A stretch of 64,000 nt of DNA from Entophlyctis helioformis. Taxonomy: Eukaryota > Chytridiomycota > Chytridiomycetes > Chytridiales > Chytriomycetaceae. Shown one piece after another: positions 31,248 through 42,965 of this stretch. Under the pieces are notes generated by a model that worked only from the letters and a program-made list of their open reading frames with translations, was not told the DNA's origin and ran no database searches. Position 1 is the stretch's first letter; each line of letters begins with the position of its first letter. A program made the translations under genes and the position numbers. The DNA lies in the NCBI GenBank assembly GCA_025526915.1, contig JAHLKH010000051.1, forward strand, positions 1 through 64,000, given 5' to 3'.

Positions 31248-33935
31248 ATGTTCGACGTGCTCGCCTCGGTGCTCGACGACTCGGCCGACCGTGACCACGA
31301 CGCCGACGCCGACGCAGATGCTGACCACGCCGCCCTGCCCGCTCTGCCTTCCCTGCCCGACCCGGACCTGCCTGCGCTGTCTCACGCCGTGTCTCACGCC
31401 GTGTCTCACGCTGCCCCGGCTTCTGCTGCCTCGACGGCTGCTGCTGCCAACCCTAGCACAGCTAGCACAACGACAACCACTGCGACCACCGCTCCTGCCA
31501 ACACCGCATCCTACTCCTCGCACCAGCCCACCTACGCCTCGTCCAGCGCTGCCGTCCACCCCGCCGCCTACGAGCCCCGCTCGCCGCCCCGCTACTCGTC
31601 CAACCGCGCTGCCCGCACCCCCTACGACCGCCCCTCGGCCTCGCTCGACGACTCTCGTCCAAAGCCCCCTCTGCGCTCGTCTGGTGCTGGGTCTGCTGGG
31701 TCTGCTGGCACTGGCACTGCCGGCCTCAGCGGTGCCGAGGCTGCCCGCAAGCGCAACTGCAGAGTCTACATTGGCAATCTCTCGTTCGACACCACCTGGC
31801 GCGATCTCAAGGACTACATGCGCAAGGGTGCGTGTCTGTCTGTCTGTGCATCTGTCTGTGCATCTGCTGTGTCTGTTCAATGTGTCTGTGCATGTATATC
31901 TGTCTGTTCATCTGTCTGTTCATCTGTCTGTGGCTGTTCAATGTGCATGTGTATCTGTGACTGACGCTTCCTTCCATCCGCCAGCTGGAGAAGTGCTCTT
32001 TGCCGACGTCATGATCCGCGACGGCCGCTCAAAGGTGCGTCCCTTCATCTCTCTCTCTCTCTCTCTCTCTGACCCTCCATCCATCCATCCATCGATCCAT
32101 CCACAGGGCTGCGGCATTGCAGAGTTTGCCACCGCTGAAGAGGCCTCGCGCGCCATCCGCGAGCTCCATGAAACCACCTTTATGGGCAGGCAGATCTTTG
32201 TGCGCGAAGTAAGCCCTTGTCTCTCTTGTCTCTCTTGTCTCTCCCACCCATTCTGCTGACCCTCCATCAACATCGATTGGCAGGATCGCGAGCCAGACTC
32301 TCGCATGTCCGGGGGCATGCAGGGCCGTCCAACAGACAGAGACGCGTTCCGCGACCGTGACAGAGACGATCGTGACCGTCCCATGGGCCGCGACTCGTTC
32401 CGCGACAGAGGTGGCCCCATGGACCGCGACTCGTACCGTGACCATGACCGCGACTTTGACCGTGGCCGCGATCGCGACAGCTACGGCGACAGCGAGTGCC
32501 GTGTGTTTGTTGGAAATGTACGGCTCGTGACTCGCTCGCTTACCGTGGAGTGGGCGTGTCGGCTGACTTTGGGTTCCGAATCTCAAATGTCGACATCAGC
32601 TGCCGTTCATTGTCGGATGGCAGGACCTCAAGGATCTGTTCAGAAGGGCGGCTCCCGTGACGCGCGCAGACGTGTTCCTGGGCCCGGACAAGCGGTCCAG
32701 AGGCATGGGCCTGGCCACGTTTGGCAGCATGGCGGATGCGCAGGCTGCAATCTGTGCGTAGAGTGTCGTGTGATGGGGGGATGCTGGGTGTCAGACGCTT
32801 GCCGCTTGCTTTGTGTCTGTTGCTCTTGGCAGCAGCCGGTTGGACGGTCGCTTGGATGGATGGCTCGGTGGCTGGCTGCATGGCTAGCTATGCTGGGTCG
32901 GTTGGGGCTGACTCGTGTTCTGATGTCTGCTGGACGCGACTGGTTGTAGCCATGTTTGATGGCTACGAGTGGCACGGGCGGAAGATTGAAGTTCGCGAGG
33001 TGGGAGGGGGCATGTGCTGTTGCCTGTCGCCTGTCGCTGTTGTAGCTGCAGTGGCATGCTGTGATGTGGCCAGAGATCAGAGGAGGTCTGTTGCTGATTG
33101 TGTGTGTGCGTGTCTGTGTGTGTTGGGGTGTGGGATCATCATCATCATCATCATCATGGGCGTGCATGCGCGTTCATGGCCTGCGTGCACCCCGTGTGGT
33201 GCGGGTGGCATCTGTAGGACCGACGGCCAGGACAGTCTCAAGGTGGTGGCGGCGGCAGCAGCATGGGCATGGGTATGGGCGGCGGCATGGGCATGGGCAT
33301 GGGCGGCATGGGCGGCATGGGCGGAGGCGGCTTTGGAAATGGTCTCCGCGACCCGCAAGGATTCTACGGACGCGGTGCAGGCATGGGCATGGGCATGGGC
33401 ATGGGCGGTGATCCCTACGCCATGGCTGCATCGCCGTACATGGCTGGCGCGGCTCAGCGCGGCGGTGGCTACGGCCAGCGCGACTACTATGGCGCGACAG
33501 CTGGCAATGGGCTTGGCCCTGGCGCAGGCCCCGGCGGCGCCATGGGCGGTGGTCTGAGTCCGGCTGCGGCTGCTGCGGCGGCTGCTGCCATGGGAGCGTA
33601 CTATGGCGGCGGCATGTACCCATACGACATGTACGGCGCAGGCCCCGGTACTGGATACGCAGGGGCCATGGATCGCTTTGCGGCTGCCGACTATGGTGAG
33701 CGTCTGACTGCTGGCGTCTAACTGTCTGGATGGCGTCTGACTGTCTGGCTGGACGTGACTGACGCCGACTGGGATCGTGACAGCCGCGCTCCGAGCCACA
33801 CGCGGCGCGGCAACGCCAGGAGGCGGCCAGATGCCTTCGATGCATTCGTCGGGGATGCCGATGCAAGGCCAGCAGCAACAGCAGCAGCAACAGCAACAGC
33901 AGCAGCAACAGCAGTACGGCTCGCAGCGCTACTGA
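31248..33935 (+). CDS. RRM RNA-binding protein, Gbp2/hnRNP M-like
   Basis: The start is 31248 (MFDVLASVLDDSADRD). An acidic, then Ala/Ser/Pro-rich leader precedes RRM1 (CRVYIGNLSFDTTWRDLKDY, continuing GCGIAEFATAEEASRAI over small exons). An Arg/Asp-rich linker (RDRDRDDRDRP, RGRDRDSYG) leads to RRM2 (CRVFVGN, joined to LPFIVGWQDLKDLFRRA, then MGLATFGSMADAQAAI and AMFDGYEWHGRKIEVRE). The C-terminus is Gly/Met-rich (GMGMGGGMGMGMGGMGG), then an Ala run and a Gln-rich end (YGSQRY-stop). The last exon begins near 33809 and joins in phase 1 after AADYG. This layout matches nuclear mRNA-binding proteins such as Gbp2/Hrb1 and hnRNP M, which package mRNA for export. The exact orthology is uncertain. 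Confidence 0.8.
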
Positions 33936-33977
33936 TCGCACCATGAATCTGCAACTCTGAATGACACTCTGCTTGCT

Positions 33978-34003
33978 ACACACACACACACACACACACA
34001 CAC
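33978..34003. repeat. (CA)n microsatellite
   Basis: A CA run lies between the RRM gene and DENR. Confidence 0.9.
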
Positions 34004-34116
34004 GCTGTCTTGCCTGTCTGTACATGAACGCTGTTGATGCTGAGATGCGCCGTCCTTGGCGGCCAGTCCGCGATCTGCCGATCCGTCGGCCTGCTCGACT
34101 TGCCCAAACACCGACA

Positions 34117-35106
34117 ATGGCCGAGGTCGAGACGCCGTACACGGGCCCGTCCACGCGCGTGCTGGGCGTGCTGTACTGCAGCAACTGCCGCATGCCGCCA
34201 GAGGTAGGCCATCTGCGCATGCTGCTGCTGCTGCTGTAGTTGTTCGTCTGTGCGCTCTCCTGCCACCACACCGCAACTGCAACCACCGCAGACACTGACC
34301 AGCGACACCACCACACGGAAACCTACCGGCAACCAACCAACCAACCAACCGGCGGACGGCCGCGCAGTACTGCGAGTTTGGCAGCAGCGCGGGCGAGTGC
34401 AAGGCGTGGCTCAAGATGAGTGCGCCAGACATGTACGAGCGGCTGTATCCGGAGCCTGCGCAAGAGGCCGGTGCGTTGGCCCTGTTTGTCTGCCTGTCTG
34501 TCTGTGGCTCGCCGACTGACCCGCTCGCCCGCCCGCCCGCTCAGTCGAAGGGCAGCTGGCCAGCTTGACGGTCGCTGACGGAGCCGCCGCACCCGAATCA
34601 GCCGCACCTGCCGCACCTGCACCCGCCAAGCAAGGCAGAAAGGCCGCTGCACCGGTACGGCCGCCTGCATGGCCCGCCAGCCGCTGCCTGCCGCCGTCTT
34701 TCAACCTACTGACTGCAGCCGTCCCGCTCCATTCCACAGCCAGCCAAAAAGGTGCTCATCACGACCATTGAGCGCACAAAGCGCAAGCGCGTCACCGTCA
34801 TTGCCGGTCTGGACAAGTTTGGTGAGTCGGCCCCCCTCTCTCACACACCTCTCGCCACGCTCTCCCACTCTCGCACACGCTCTAACACCCTTTTGCACGG
34901 TCGGAACAGACGTTGATCTCAAGAAGGCTTCCAAGCTGTTTGCCACAAAGTACGCGTGCGGCGCGTCCGTCACCAAGAATGCCCAGGGCGCCGACGAGAT
35001 TGTCGTGCAGGGCGAGTTTGCCGACGACATTTTCGAGCTCATTTCCGAGACGTGGCCGGCCATTGACGAGGACTCTATCGATTTCGGCGAGACGAAGAAG
35101 AAGTGA
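34117..35106 (+). CDS. DENR: Density-regulated protein DENR / Tma22
   Basis: Five exons join in frame to 192 residues: 34117-34203, 34368-34470, 34545-34654, 34740-34821 and 34910-35106. The N-terminus has the zinc-binding-type cysteines (VLYCSNCRMPPE, then YCEFGSS). An Ala/Pro-rich linker follows, then the SUI1 domain (KKVLITTIERTKRKRVTVIA, KKASKLFATKYACGASVT, IVVQGEFADDIFELI), with acidic and Lys-rich ends. The length is close to that of human DENR and yeast Tma22. It works with MCT-1/Tma20 in tRNA removal, 40S recycling and translation reinitiation in the cytosol. It ends 82 bases from the convergent cyclophilin gene. No frame break is seen. Confidence 0.95.
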
Positions 35107-35188
35107 ACCGTAATAAAACGCAACAACAGTATATGATGGGGATGTGCACTTGGATTTGCGTTTTTAGTATTACATGTTGCTGGTGGTC

Positions 35189-36057
35189 TCAGCGGTCGCG
35201 GGGTCGCGGTTCCCGCGTGTCGCGACGGCCGTCTCTCGCGTCTCGGCTATCGCGGTGGCTATCGCGGCGACCCTCTCTGGCATCTCGCGATTCGCTTTGG
35301 CGGTCAGAAGTGCCACGATGGCCACGGCCGTCTCTGTCGCGGTCACGGTCCCTGTCTCTGTCACGATCCCTGTCACGGCCGCGATCCCTGCCGCCTCTAT
35401 CCAGACTCGACTCTCGCGGCCGCTTGTGTCCACTTCTGCCATCCCTGCCATCCCTGCCATCCCTGTCATCTCTCCTCTCGCTCCTCTCACTCTGCACGCT
35501 TCTCTCGCCGCGTGCCACGACAGCAGGCACATGCTCGCGCTCACTCCGCTCGACCCGTTCGACCCGCTCACTCCGCTCGCCGCGCTTCTCGCCATCCAGG
35601 CTCCCCGCATGCTCAAACACGAGCTCATAGTCGTGCTCCGCCCCGCGTGCATCCGTCGCGCCGCGGTACTTGGACCGCCGCTCCAGCCCCTCGCCAAACG
35701 AGTCGAGCGGGTTGCGTTTGCCCACTAACGGTTCCATGTCAACCATCAGCCGTGTCAGCAAGACCGTTGTGCACAGCCAAAAACACCACCACGTCACGAA
35801 ACCACCCCAGAACACCGAGATCATGAGACTACAACGTACGCATGAAATCACGGTGCAGCTTGGACACGGACTGCGAGAAATCCACATGGATGCGGCGGTC
35901 GTCAATGAGCACATTGTCCATCTTGAGATACGCCTGCTCGCACTGCTCCTTGGTCTCGAACTCGATAAACGCGTAGCAGAGCGACTCGTTGGTTTTCTTG
36001 TCGCGGATAATCTCGCAACTGTGCACGTGTCAGTGTATGGTGTTCCCTCTCTCTCTC

Positions 36058-36139
<82 letters not shown>

Positions 36140-37238
36140 CTCAGGATCTGGCCAAACCGCCCGAAAATGACAGACAGGTCCTCGTCGCGCGTGACAGGGT
36201 GGAGCTTGCACACAAACAGCACGTTCTCGGGCGGCCGGATGTCCGCAAACGGGAGATCGCCAATCATCTCGAGCGTGAGTGCCCGCGCGTCCGCCTCGGC
36301 CTTTTTCTGCAGACGTTCCAGCTCCTCGGGCGGCAGGTCCGGATCGCCAATGTCTTCGTCGTCGCCGATGCGCATGATCGTGGCGGTGGCTGCCGCAGTG
36401 GCATCGGAAGTGGCGGTGGCAGCGGCGGCGGATGGGGGGAGGGGCGATCGGTCGGGTACGACGAGGCCTTCAGGGTCGTCGAACGGGTCGTCGAGGATAA
36501 TGGTATGCTTGATGCTGTCCCCGTGGCGCGTGTCAGTCCCAGACGGCAGCCACACACACACATGGCACACACGCACGCCTGGCCATGCACCAGGAGCTCA
36601 GCCAACAGAGAGACGCGATCAGGACGCACCGGATATCACGGTACGGCCGGCCAGTCTGATCGCACAGCGCGTCGTTGATGCGGTCGAGGGTGTCGAAGCC
36701 CTCGGCGACATGGCCAAACACGGCCAGCTTGCCGTCGAGCGAGTCGAGCGGCCCGTCGACGAGGGTGACGACAAACTGCGACGCAGCGAGCCGCTTGTCG
36801 CCGTGGGGCAGCAGCGCCATCGAGACGGTGCCCTTGGCCGTGTGCTTGAGCTTGGGATGCAGCCGCGGCTCAAAGAAGCGCTGTGTCGGGCCGTGGATCA
36901 CGCTGCCGCCGTCGCCGTCGCCGTCGTCGTCGCCGTCCAAGGCACACTTGCAGTGTCAGTCGCACAACACTCACCACCACTAGTACGACAGCCACCACGA
37001 CGGCCGCCACTACGACCTCGCTTGCTGGCACTCACCCCCAGATGCTGTCGCCGCCCGTGCCCGTGCCCGTCGGGTCGCCCGTCTGCGCAACAAACTGCTT
37101 CTGCACGCTGTGGAACACCGTGTGGTGGTAGTACTTGGCCTTGCACAGCTTGACAAAGTTGAGGCTCGCCTGCGGCGCCTTGTCGACCTCGAGGTCTATC
37201 ACCAGCTCGCCCACCGACGTCTCGATGAGCACGGACAT
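35189..37238 (-). CDS. PPIL4: Cyclophilin with RRM, PPIL4/Cyp6 type
   Basis: The start is 37238 ([20 protein letters not shown]), the usual N-terminus of PPIL4. The cyclophilin domain continues with [55 protein letters not shown] and [17 protein letters not shown] linker with [20 protein letters not shown] leads to the RRM ([20 protein letters not shown], then [20 protein letters not shown] and [18 protein letters not shown]). The C-terminus is a long Arg/Asp/Glu repeat ([16 protein letters not shown]), ending at 35189. PPIL4 is a nuclear, spliceosome-associated peptidyl-prolyl isomerase. Between cyclophilin and RRM is the usual [14 protein letters not shown] motif. Its intron near 36140-36040 carries a long CA microsatellite. 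The 5' flank is a retroelement fragment starting about 20 bases upstream of the start codon. Confidence 0.92.
36061..36136. repeat. (CA)n microsatellite, about 37 units
   Basis: The longest simple repeat in the window, an uninterrupted CA run inside a PPIL4 intron. Confidence 0.95.
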
Positions 37239-37254
37239 GCACGAATGCGGAAAG

Positions 37255-38275
37255 CGACGCCAAGAGCGGTTTGTCAGGCGATCCACAACCACAAACACAG
37301 CGTCGTTGCCCTCGTCCGACATGGGCATGAACGCAACGTCGCACGCCACAGACTGGAAGCGGTCGGCAGGATGGGCAGCGGGTGCAGCAGACCGGCAGGA
37401 GCCTGCGTCGACGAGTTGAACCGCTGGCAGGCGTCGCACGAGCCCACAAAGCGGCCGACCGACGCACCATGTCCGGCCAGTCGTAGTGCGCACGCAGACG
37501 GCGTATGTTCGTTCGCGGCCCTGGTGGCCAGCATGAGGCGGCTCGTGGCCAAGGTGGGCAGGTCGATGCGCACTTGACCGTCGGGATGTACATGCGGCCC
37601 TCGTAGAACCACAGGCCGTCGACCAGCTCGAGCTTGGCTGCCAACTGACGTTCGTGTGCGGCAGCACCAGCAGGATCAGCCTTCCAGCGAGCGACGTTGA
37701 GCAGGAACGGATCGGCAGCCAGCAGCGGGCGGATGCGAGCAGCGATGCCAGAGGTGACCGTCGTCAGGGCAGACACATCCACCGTCGAGCGGCAGCGGGC
37801 ACAGTGCGGGGCAACAGTCACATGGCGCGACAGCATGTCAGCCAGGTGGTTCTCACCGCCCTGGATGTACTGGACAGCGCATCAAACTCCTGCAGCTCCA
37901 TGATCCAGCGAGCCTGGCGGTAAGACAGCTTGGGCTGCGTCGAGATCCAGCGCAGCGAGGCATGGTCGGTGTGGATGGTGAAATGCACGCTGAGCAGGTA
38001 GTGCCGGTACTTGTCGCATGTGTCCACGATCGCCAGCATCTCGCGCTCGTGGGTCGGGTAGTTGCGTTCCGCATCGTTGAGCTTGCGCGAGTAGAACGAG
38101 ACGGATGGATCTTGGCCGTGCTGTCCGCATCGACATGCTTCTGGCCAATCCAGCCACCAATGGCAAACTCGGATGCGTCCACACAGCCATGATCCAGACC
38201 CTGCATGGCACGTCTGCCCTGACACGATGAGTGCACTGTCCTTGAGCTGCTTCTTGGCCATGTTGCACTCCAAGC
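37255..38275 (-). mobile_element. Truncated Ty3/gypsy fragment: RNase H to integrase N-part
   Basis: Reading leftward from about 38275, pieces of the gypsy RNase H domain appear (DASEFAIGGWIGQK, then VSFYSRKLNDAERNYPTHER, ILTDHASLRW-like HTDHASLRWI). The integrase zinc-binding part follows (HYDWPDM-like [26 protein letters not shown]) and the start of the integrase core ([24 protein letters not shown]), where homology stops abruptly near 37260. Several frame changes are present. There is no gag, protease or reverse transcriptase, and no LTR was recognised. The interval 37260-37815 is closely similar to 42425-42965 in the second fragment. Confidence 0.85.
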
Positions 38276-39001
38276 CATCTGCATTTGTGCAATCACTCCA
38301 AAGTCAAGGCCAAGGAGCAGGATCTGATGGATATGGTCGATGCCCAGCAGTATGGCATTGCTATGTGGATGGAGAATGCCACGCATCCTCTTCTGAGCAG
38401 TGGGCATGAGCCAGGTGTCGGGTAGTACTGCAAGAGATACACAAGTTCATTGTAGACTCCTAGAATGGATGGGGATGCATGCCTGCAAACAGTGCTTGAG
38501 AGCAGCGAGGCAACGTGGCAGATTGGATAGACGGCAAACGCAGTGGCGTGCCATGGCACAAACGTCGTGACTTACACCATGGCAGTCTTGTTGGCCTTGG
38601 TGCGATGGATGACAGACGGCTGCAAGCGGTGGTGAAGGGAGACGCAACTCGTGCACGATCTGGTCTTTGAAAATTTGCCTTGGGCAGCGCCATGGCAACA
38701 CACATGGCAGCGGCTGGCCAATCAAATGCGATGAGGCTGATCGATGTCCATGAGGCTGTCTGCTGCAACATCACGTGACTGTGGCCATCGCAGCCTCTCC
38801 TTGGATCAGGATTGTTTTCTTGCCTCCATCTTGCAAACAACTGGTTGATCGTGACTTCCAACAGCGGCCATGAGCAACAGCAACAGTGGCGGCGCAGCTG
38901 GGAACCCAGCAAGACCAAAACCCAATGCGTACTTCTTCCTCGATAGGAACATGCCCTGCGGCGAAGTCTATGCAGGCTTCCCGATCGTCTTGTATTCTTC
39001 C
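38276..39001. other. Mostly unassigned; 5' part of the following gene likely here
   Basis: No domain was recognised. The first exon and signal sequence of the membrane protein gene that follows are probably in this stretch, with the acceptor before 39003 as its end. Candidate Met codons near 38710-38870 did not give a convincing model. Confidence 0.35.
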
Positions 39002-40937
39002 AGTGGAGAAGCAAAGAAAAGGAAAGAACGCTGATCCTCGCCAACCTTGCCAACGTTGAGGGGGAGTTCTTCAACGACTACGGCTGCTCATCAGCGACCG
39101 TGCGTCCGGCACTCGACACGTTGCGCTTCCAGACGTCGCTCAAATGCTCCGAGTTAGTCAACGAGGCGCTCAGCTATAGGATTAAGCCGTTGCCAGAGGC
39201 AGGCAGCAAGAACCCCATGCTGTGCCCAGACCGCTGCGACCTTGCAGTATCGACGTTCAAGATGGTGCTCCGCAACGCCACAGCCTGCCCATCTGCCTGG
39301 ACTCAAGCCATGGACAACCGCAACAACACCATCGATCGTTACGAGACGTACTGCAAGTCGATAGAACCGCAAGGCAGCAATACGTGCAACAATGGTAGTC
39401 TTCGAGCGCGACCTGTGCGGTAAGTGGCCTCTGCTCTTGCTCTCCTCCTGCCAGTCTGTCAGTCTGCCTCTGCCCCCTCTGCTCTGCGTGCTTTGGTGTT
39501 GTGGTTGTTGTGGTTGTGCACCAGCGGTTGATGCAGGAGCGTTGGCTCGGCAGCAGCCAAGGCAAGCCAGCATCTTGCAAGCCGGCACGCCAGCCATCAG
39601 CCAGTGTTGGTTATGCGCAGGTGCTGCTGCCCAATAGTCAACCCATGCACCAGCGGCACCTGCTTGCCTCTATCGATCGTCCAGCAGATGGCTGGCAGGA
39701 GGCGTTGTGGCTGCATCTCCTTTCCTGCCAAGCACCATCGCGACACCCCGCCCCCTTTCGTCTGTCGTGTTGCCCTGCCGCGTCCACCACGCACAACAGC
39801 TGGCAGCCTGCAGCCAGCCAAGACCCGCACATACAGCCTGCAGCACAGCAACGCAGTCAGACTGGGCCATCGACTGGGGCTTGCTTGGCCCCGCTTCACT
39901 CGAGCCGAGCGGCAGTCTGGTCTGCTCACTGTCGCCTGTCTGCTCGTTGTCGATTGTCTTGCGCGGGCTGGTCACCTTGTGTCACCTCCAATTCTTTCCT
40001 TTTTTGGACAGTGAGCCCTCTGCAGCGACTGACTTGTGCACCTTGAACAGGCTGGCGCTCGGAGAGTGTCGCCATTGCCCAGTGCAAGACCAACCTCAAG
40101 GATCCGTGCTGCATCACACTTCTTGCCAAGCTCGCACCCGAGTCTTCCTCTGGCGGCATGCCCACTGTCTCGGTTGGCGCCATCATCGGCGGCACCATCC
40201 TCATCTTTGGTGTGATCGCGTTCTTCTTGTTCCGTCGCAACCCAAGACAGACGCTCAAAGCGCTGAGCGACATTTTCACGCAGCAGCCTGCTCCGACCAA
40301 GCCTCCAAAGGCAGCTGATGATGCATCTTCTCCGGTTGAAGCTGCCCCTGATGCCATCGTGTTCCCTCGACCCGTATCGATCGCATCAGCATCTGTGTTG
40401 TCCTCTGTGTCCTCTCCCTCGGCTGGATACGCAGCGTCAACTGGATCCCCTCGATCTGCCAGACACGAGCCTTCTTCTGCTGGTGGATCTGTGCATCTTT
40501 CAGCGCCATCGACTGCGAACATGGCTGTCCCGTCACCAGCTGCCGTGCTCCACAAGAACCTGTACCAAGAGCCCAAGGAACAGACATCGTACATCCAAGC
40601 CATGCCAGCTGACAACCGTTCGCGGCTTGATGATCTGCCGCCCGTCAAGATGGCTGCCTCGTCTGGTTCTGCTTCTGGATCTGGTGCGCACGCATCTGGC
40701 TCAGATGATCCCGACCAGATGTACCCGATTGTCGAGGCTAGATCGTCGTTCAATCCAGCGTACCAGCAGTATCCCATCATGGAAGCATCGACTGCGCACA
40801 TCAATCCCATTGCACCCATTGCATCCACAAGCATTACGGTACCTGTGCCTCTGCCAGCCAATCGCTGGCGTCACAATCAGCAGGCACCGCACTCGCAGGA
40901 CTCTGTGTCGCAGACGCAGCAGACCCACGGCGTCTAA
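39002..40937 (+). CDS. Single-pass membrane protein with Cys-containing ectodomain
   Basis: The recognised part begins after a good acceptor at about 39002 and reads NLANVEGEFFNDYGCSSATV, LKCSELVNEAL, NPMLCPDRCDLAV and SNTCNNG, an extracellular-type domain with spaced cysteines. An intron from about 39395 to 40050 (phase 1, GTAGTC donor) joins to WRSESVAIAQCKTNLKDPCC. A membrane span follows (VSVGAIIGGTILIFGVIAFF), then LFRRN and a cytosolic tail of about 230 residues rich in Ser, Pro and Ala, ending THGV-stop. I do not recognise the family. The layout suggests a surface receptor or cell-wall sensor. The upstream exon(s) with a signal peptide were not resolved. The gene lies between two gypsy fragments. 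Confidence 0.6.
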
Positions 40938-41229
40938 ACTGCATTCCCGTTGGTTCACTGGAGATCGTCGCTGATCGCCACCTGCAGCACCATCATCACC
41001 GGCCCTGATCCTCGTCTCCCAGTGCCGACGCCTACACATCCATCCATCATTTTCTGTCTGGAACGTTGTCTTTGACTCACATGGCCTCACTGTGCTGTCC
41101 TTGGACTGCGTTCCAGCTATACTCATCTCTCAATACATCTTCATTCTCTTTTGCAAGCGTGCAGGTGGCTGGTAGCTAAGAAGCCGCCATGGCAGTTCAC
41201 AGGACGACAACTGAGGAGGAAGACGCATG
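40938..41229. other. Spacer
   Basis: About 290 bases between the membrane protein stop and the gypsy fragment. Nothing is recognisable apart from a probable 3' untranslated region. Confidence 0.4.
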
Positions 41230-42965
41230 CCAATTGTTATACTATTGCTTGCAACTCGGACACCAGATTGCACAGGCTGCGTCAGATCCATTGAGCGACG
41301 CTACAGCTCCCCTTGACGAGGGATCCTCTGGAAAACAATCGGCAAAGACAACGAAGAAAGCCACGTTCACATCCAATGCCTCTACGGCATGGCGGCATCT
41401 GCGACGGGCAGGCGGTTGTGCTGGGAGGGCGGCGAGGTACTGGTCCAGCAGATCAGGTGCAGTCTCGCGCAACTCGGCCTCTGAGCGGTACTCGTTGTGT
41501 TGTGGGCCGTAGCCGAGGTACGAGACCACAAAGGAGCGGCGGCCGTTGCGAGCGACCTTGTGTCCAACAATTGCGTCAATCTCCCATTCAGCTGCTGCAG
41601 GGTCATCAGCAAAGGCGACTGCAGGCGGCTGAGCAGGCAGTGGCCGGCCAGGGAAAGCGGCGGCCGGATCGCGGTATGGCTTCAGCAGACGACGTGGAAC
41701 CACGGATGCAGCCGATGCATGGTCGGGTGCAGAGCCAGCTTGCAGTTGAGACCATCCAGTGCGGCATTGACCTCTGTGATCGGGAATGGACCCAGCCAGT
41801 TGGGCAGGAACGCATTGGGGCATGCGTGTCGGTGGGCCACACAATGCCGGCGGCTTGCAGCATGACCATGTCGTCGACAGCGAAGGCAGGAGCATCCCGG
41901 CGGTGGCGATCGGCGTTGCGCTTCTGCTGTTCCTGAGCCTTGACCAGGTTGGCTGTGGCATCCACGCGAGCCTTGTCAATGGCAGCGAGCAGGTCGCGGA
42001 CAGCAGGTGGCGATGATGCTGCCGGCTCGTGTGGCAGCGTGCGAGGCTCGAGGCCAAAGGCATGAAAGTACGGAGCATAGCCAGTCGATGCGCTTGGAGC
42101 AGAGTTGAGGGCATGGACAGCCGCATCGAGCATGTGCTCCCAGTTGCTGCCGCGGTGGTTGGCGTACTTGGACAGCAGGTCCTTGAGCGTGCGGATGGTG
42201 CGTTCGGACTGGCCGTCGGTCTCCTGGTGGCGGGCCGTTGCCATGACCTGCTCAATGTCCAGCGCCGCACAGAGCGCCGTCCAGAAGGCAGACAGGAAGC
42301 GAGCGTCGCGGTCCGAGACGATGGACGACGGCAGGCCATGGCCAGCGAGCACCCATCGGTTGAGGAACAGCGCGGCAAGATCCTCGGCAGTCGCATCGCG
42401 TCGCGTCGGCACGCACTTGACAAGCTTTGTCAGGCGATCCACAACCACAAACAGAGCGTCGTTGCCCTCGTCCGACATGGGCAGCAAGGCAATGTCGCAC
42501 GCCACAGACTGGAAGCGGTCGGCAGGAATGGGCAGCGGGTGCAGCAGACCGGCAGGAGCCTGCGTCGACGAGTTGAACCGCTGGCAGGCGTCGCACGAGC
42601 TCACAAAGCAGCCGACCGACGCAGCCATGTCTGGCCAGTAGTAGTGCGCACGCAGACGGCGAACAGTGCGGGCTTGTCCCTGGTGGCCAGCATGAGGCGG
42701 CTCGTGGTACGAGGTGAGCAGGTCGGTGCACACTTGACCCTCTGGGATCTACATGCGACCCTCGTAGAACCACAGGCCGTCGACCAGCTCGAGCTTGGCT
42801 GCCAACTGACGCTCGTGTGCAGCAGCATCAGCAGGATCGGCCTTCCAGCGAGCGACGTCCAGCAGGAACGGATCGGCAGCCAGCAGGGACGGATGCGAGC
42901 AGCGATGCCAGAGGTGACCGTCGTCAGGGCAGACACATCCACCGTCGAGCGGCAGCAGCAGCATG
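41230..42965 (-). mobile_element. Truncated Ty3/gypsy chromovirus fragment: integrase and chromodomain
   Basis: From 42965 leftward: the linker after RNase H ([19 protein letters not shown]), the integrase zinc-binding domain (H near [22 protein letters not shown]), and the DDE core ([64 protein letters not shown]). The C-terminal part has KRNADRHRRDAPAFAVDD and then a chromodomain (EWEIDAIVGHKVARNGRRSF, VSYLGYGPQHNEYRSEAEL), ending near 41242. The chromodomain marks it as a chromovirus. An in-frame stop follows FYEGRM near 42750, and there is a frame change near 41800. RT, RNase H and both LTRs are absent or unrecognised, so it is inactive. Confidence 0.88.

Noticed and set aside
32305..32949. 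Plus-strand frame continuing past the RD-rich linker of the RRM gene
   Set aside because: It reads through a donor at about 32519 into intron sequence; the true continuation is LPFIVGWQDLKD after the next acceptor.
35902..36576. Uninterrupted minus-strand frame across the CA microsatellite (poly Val-Cys)
   Set aside because: The CA run is intronic; the flanking PPIL4 exons end in normal splice signals.
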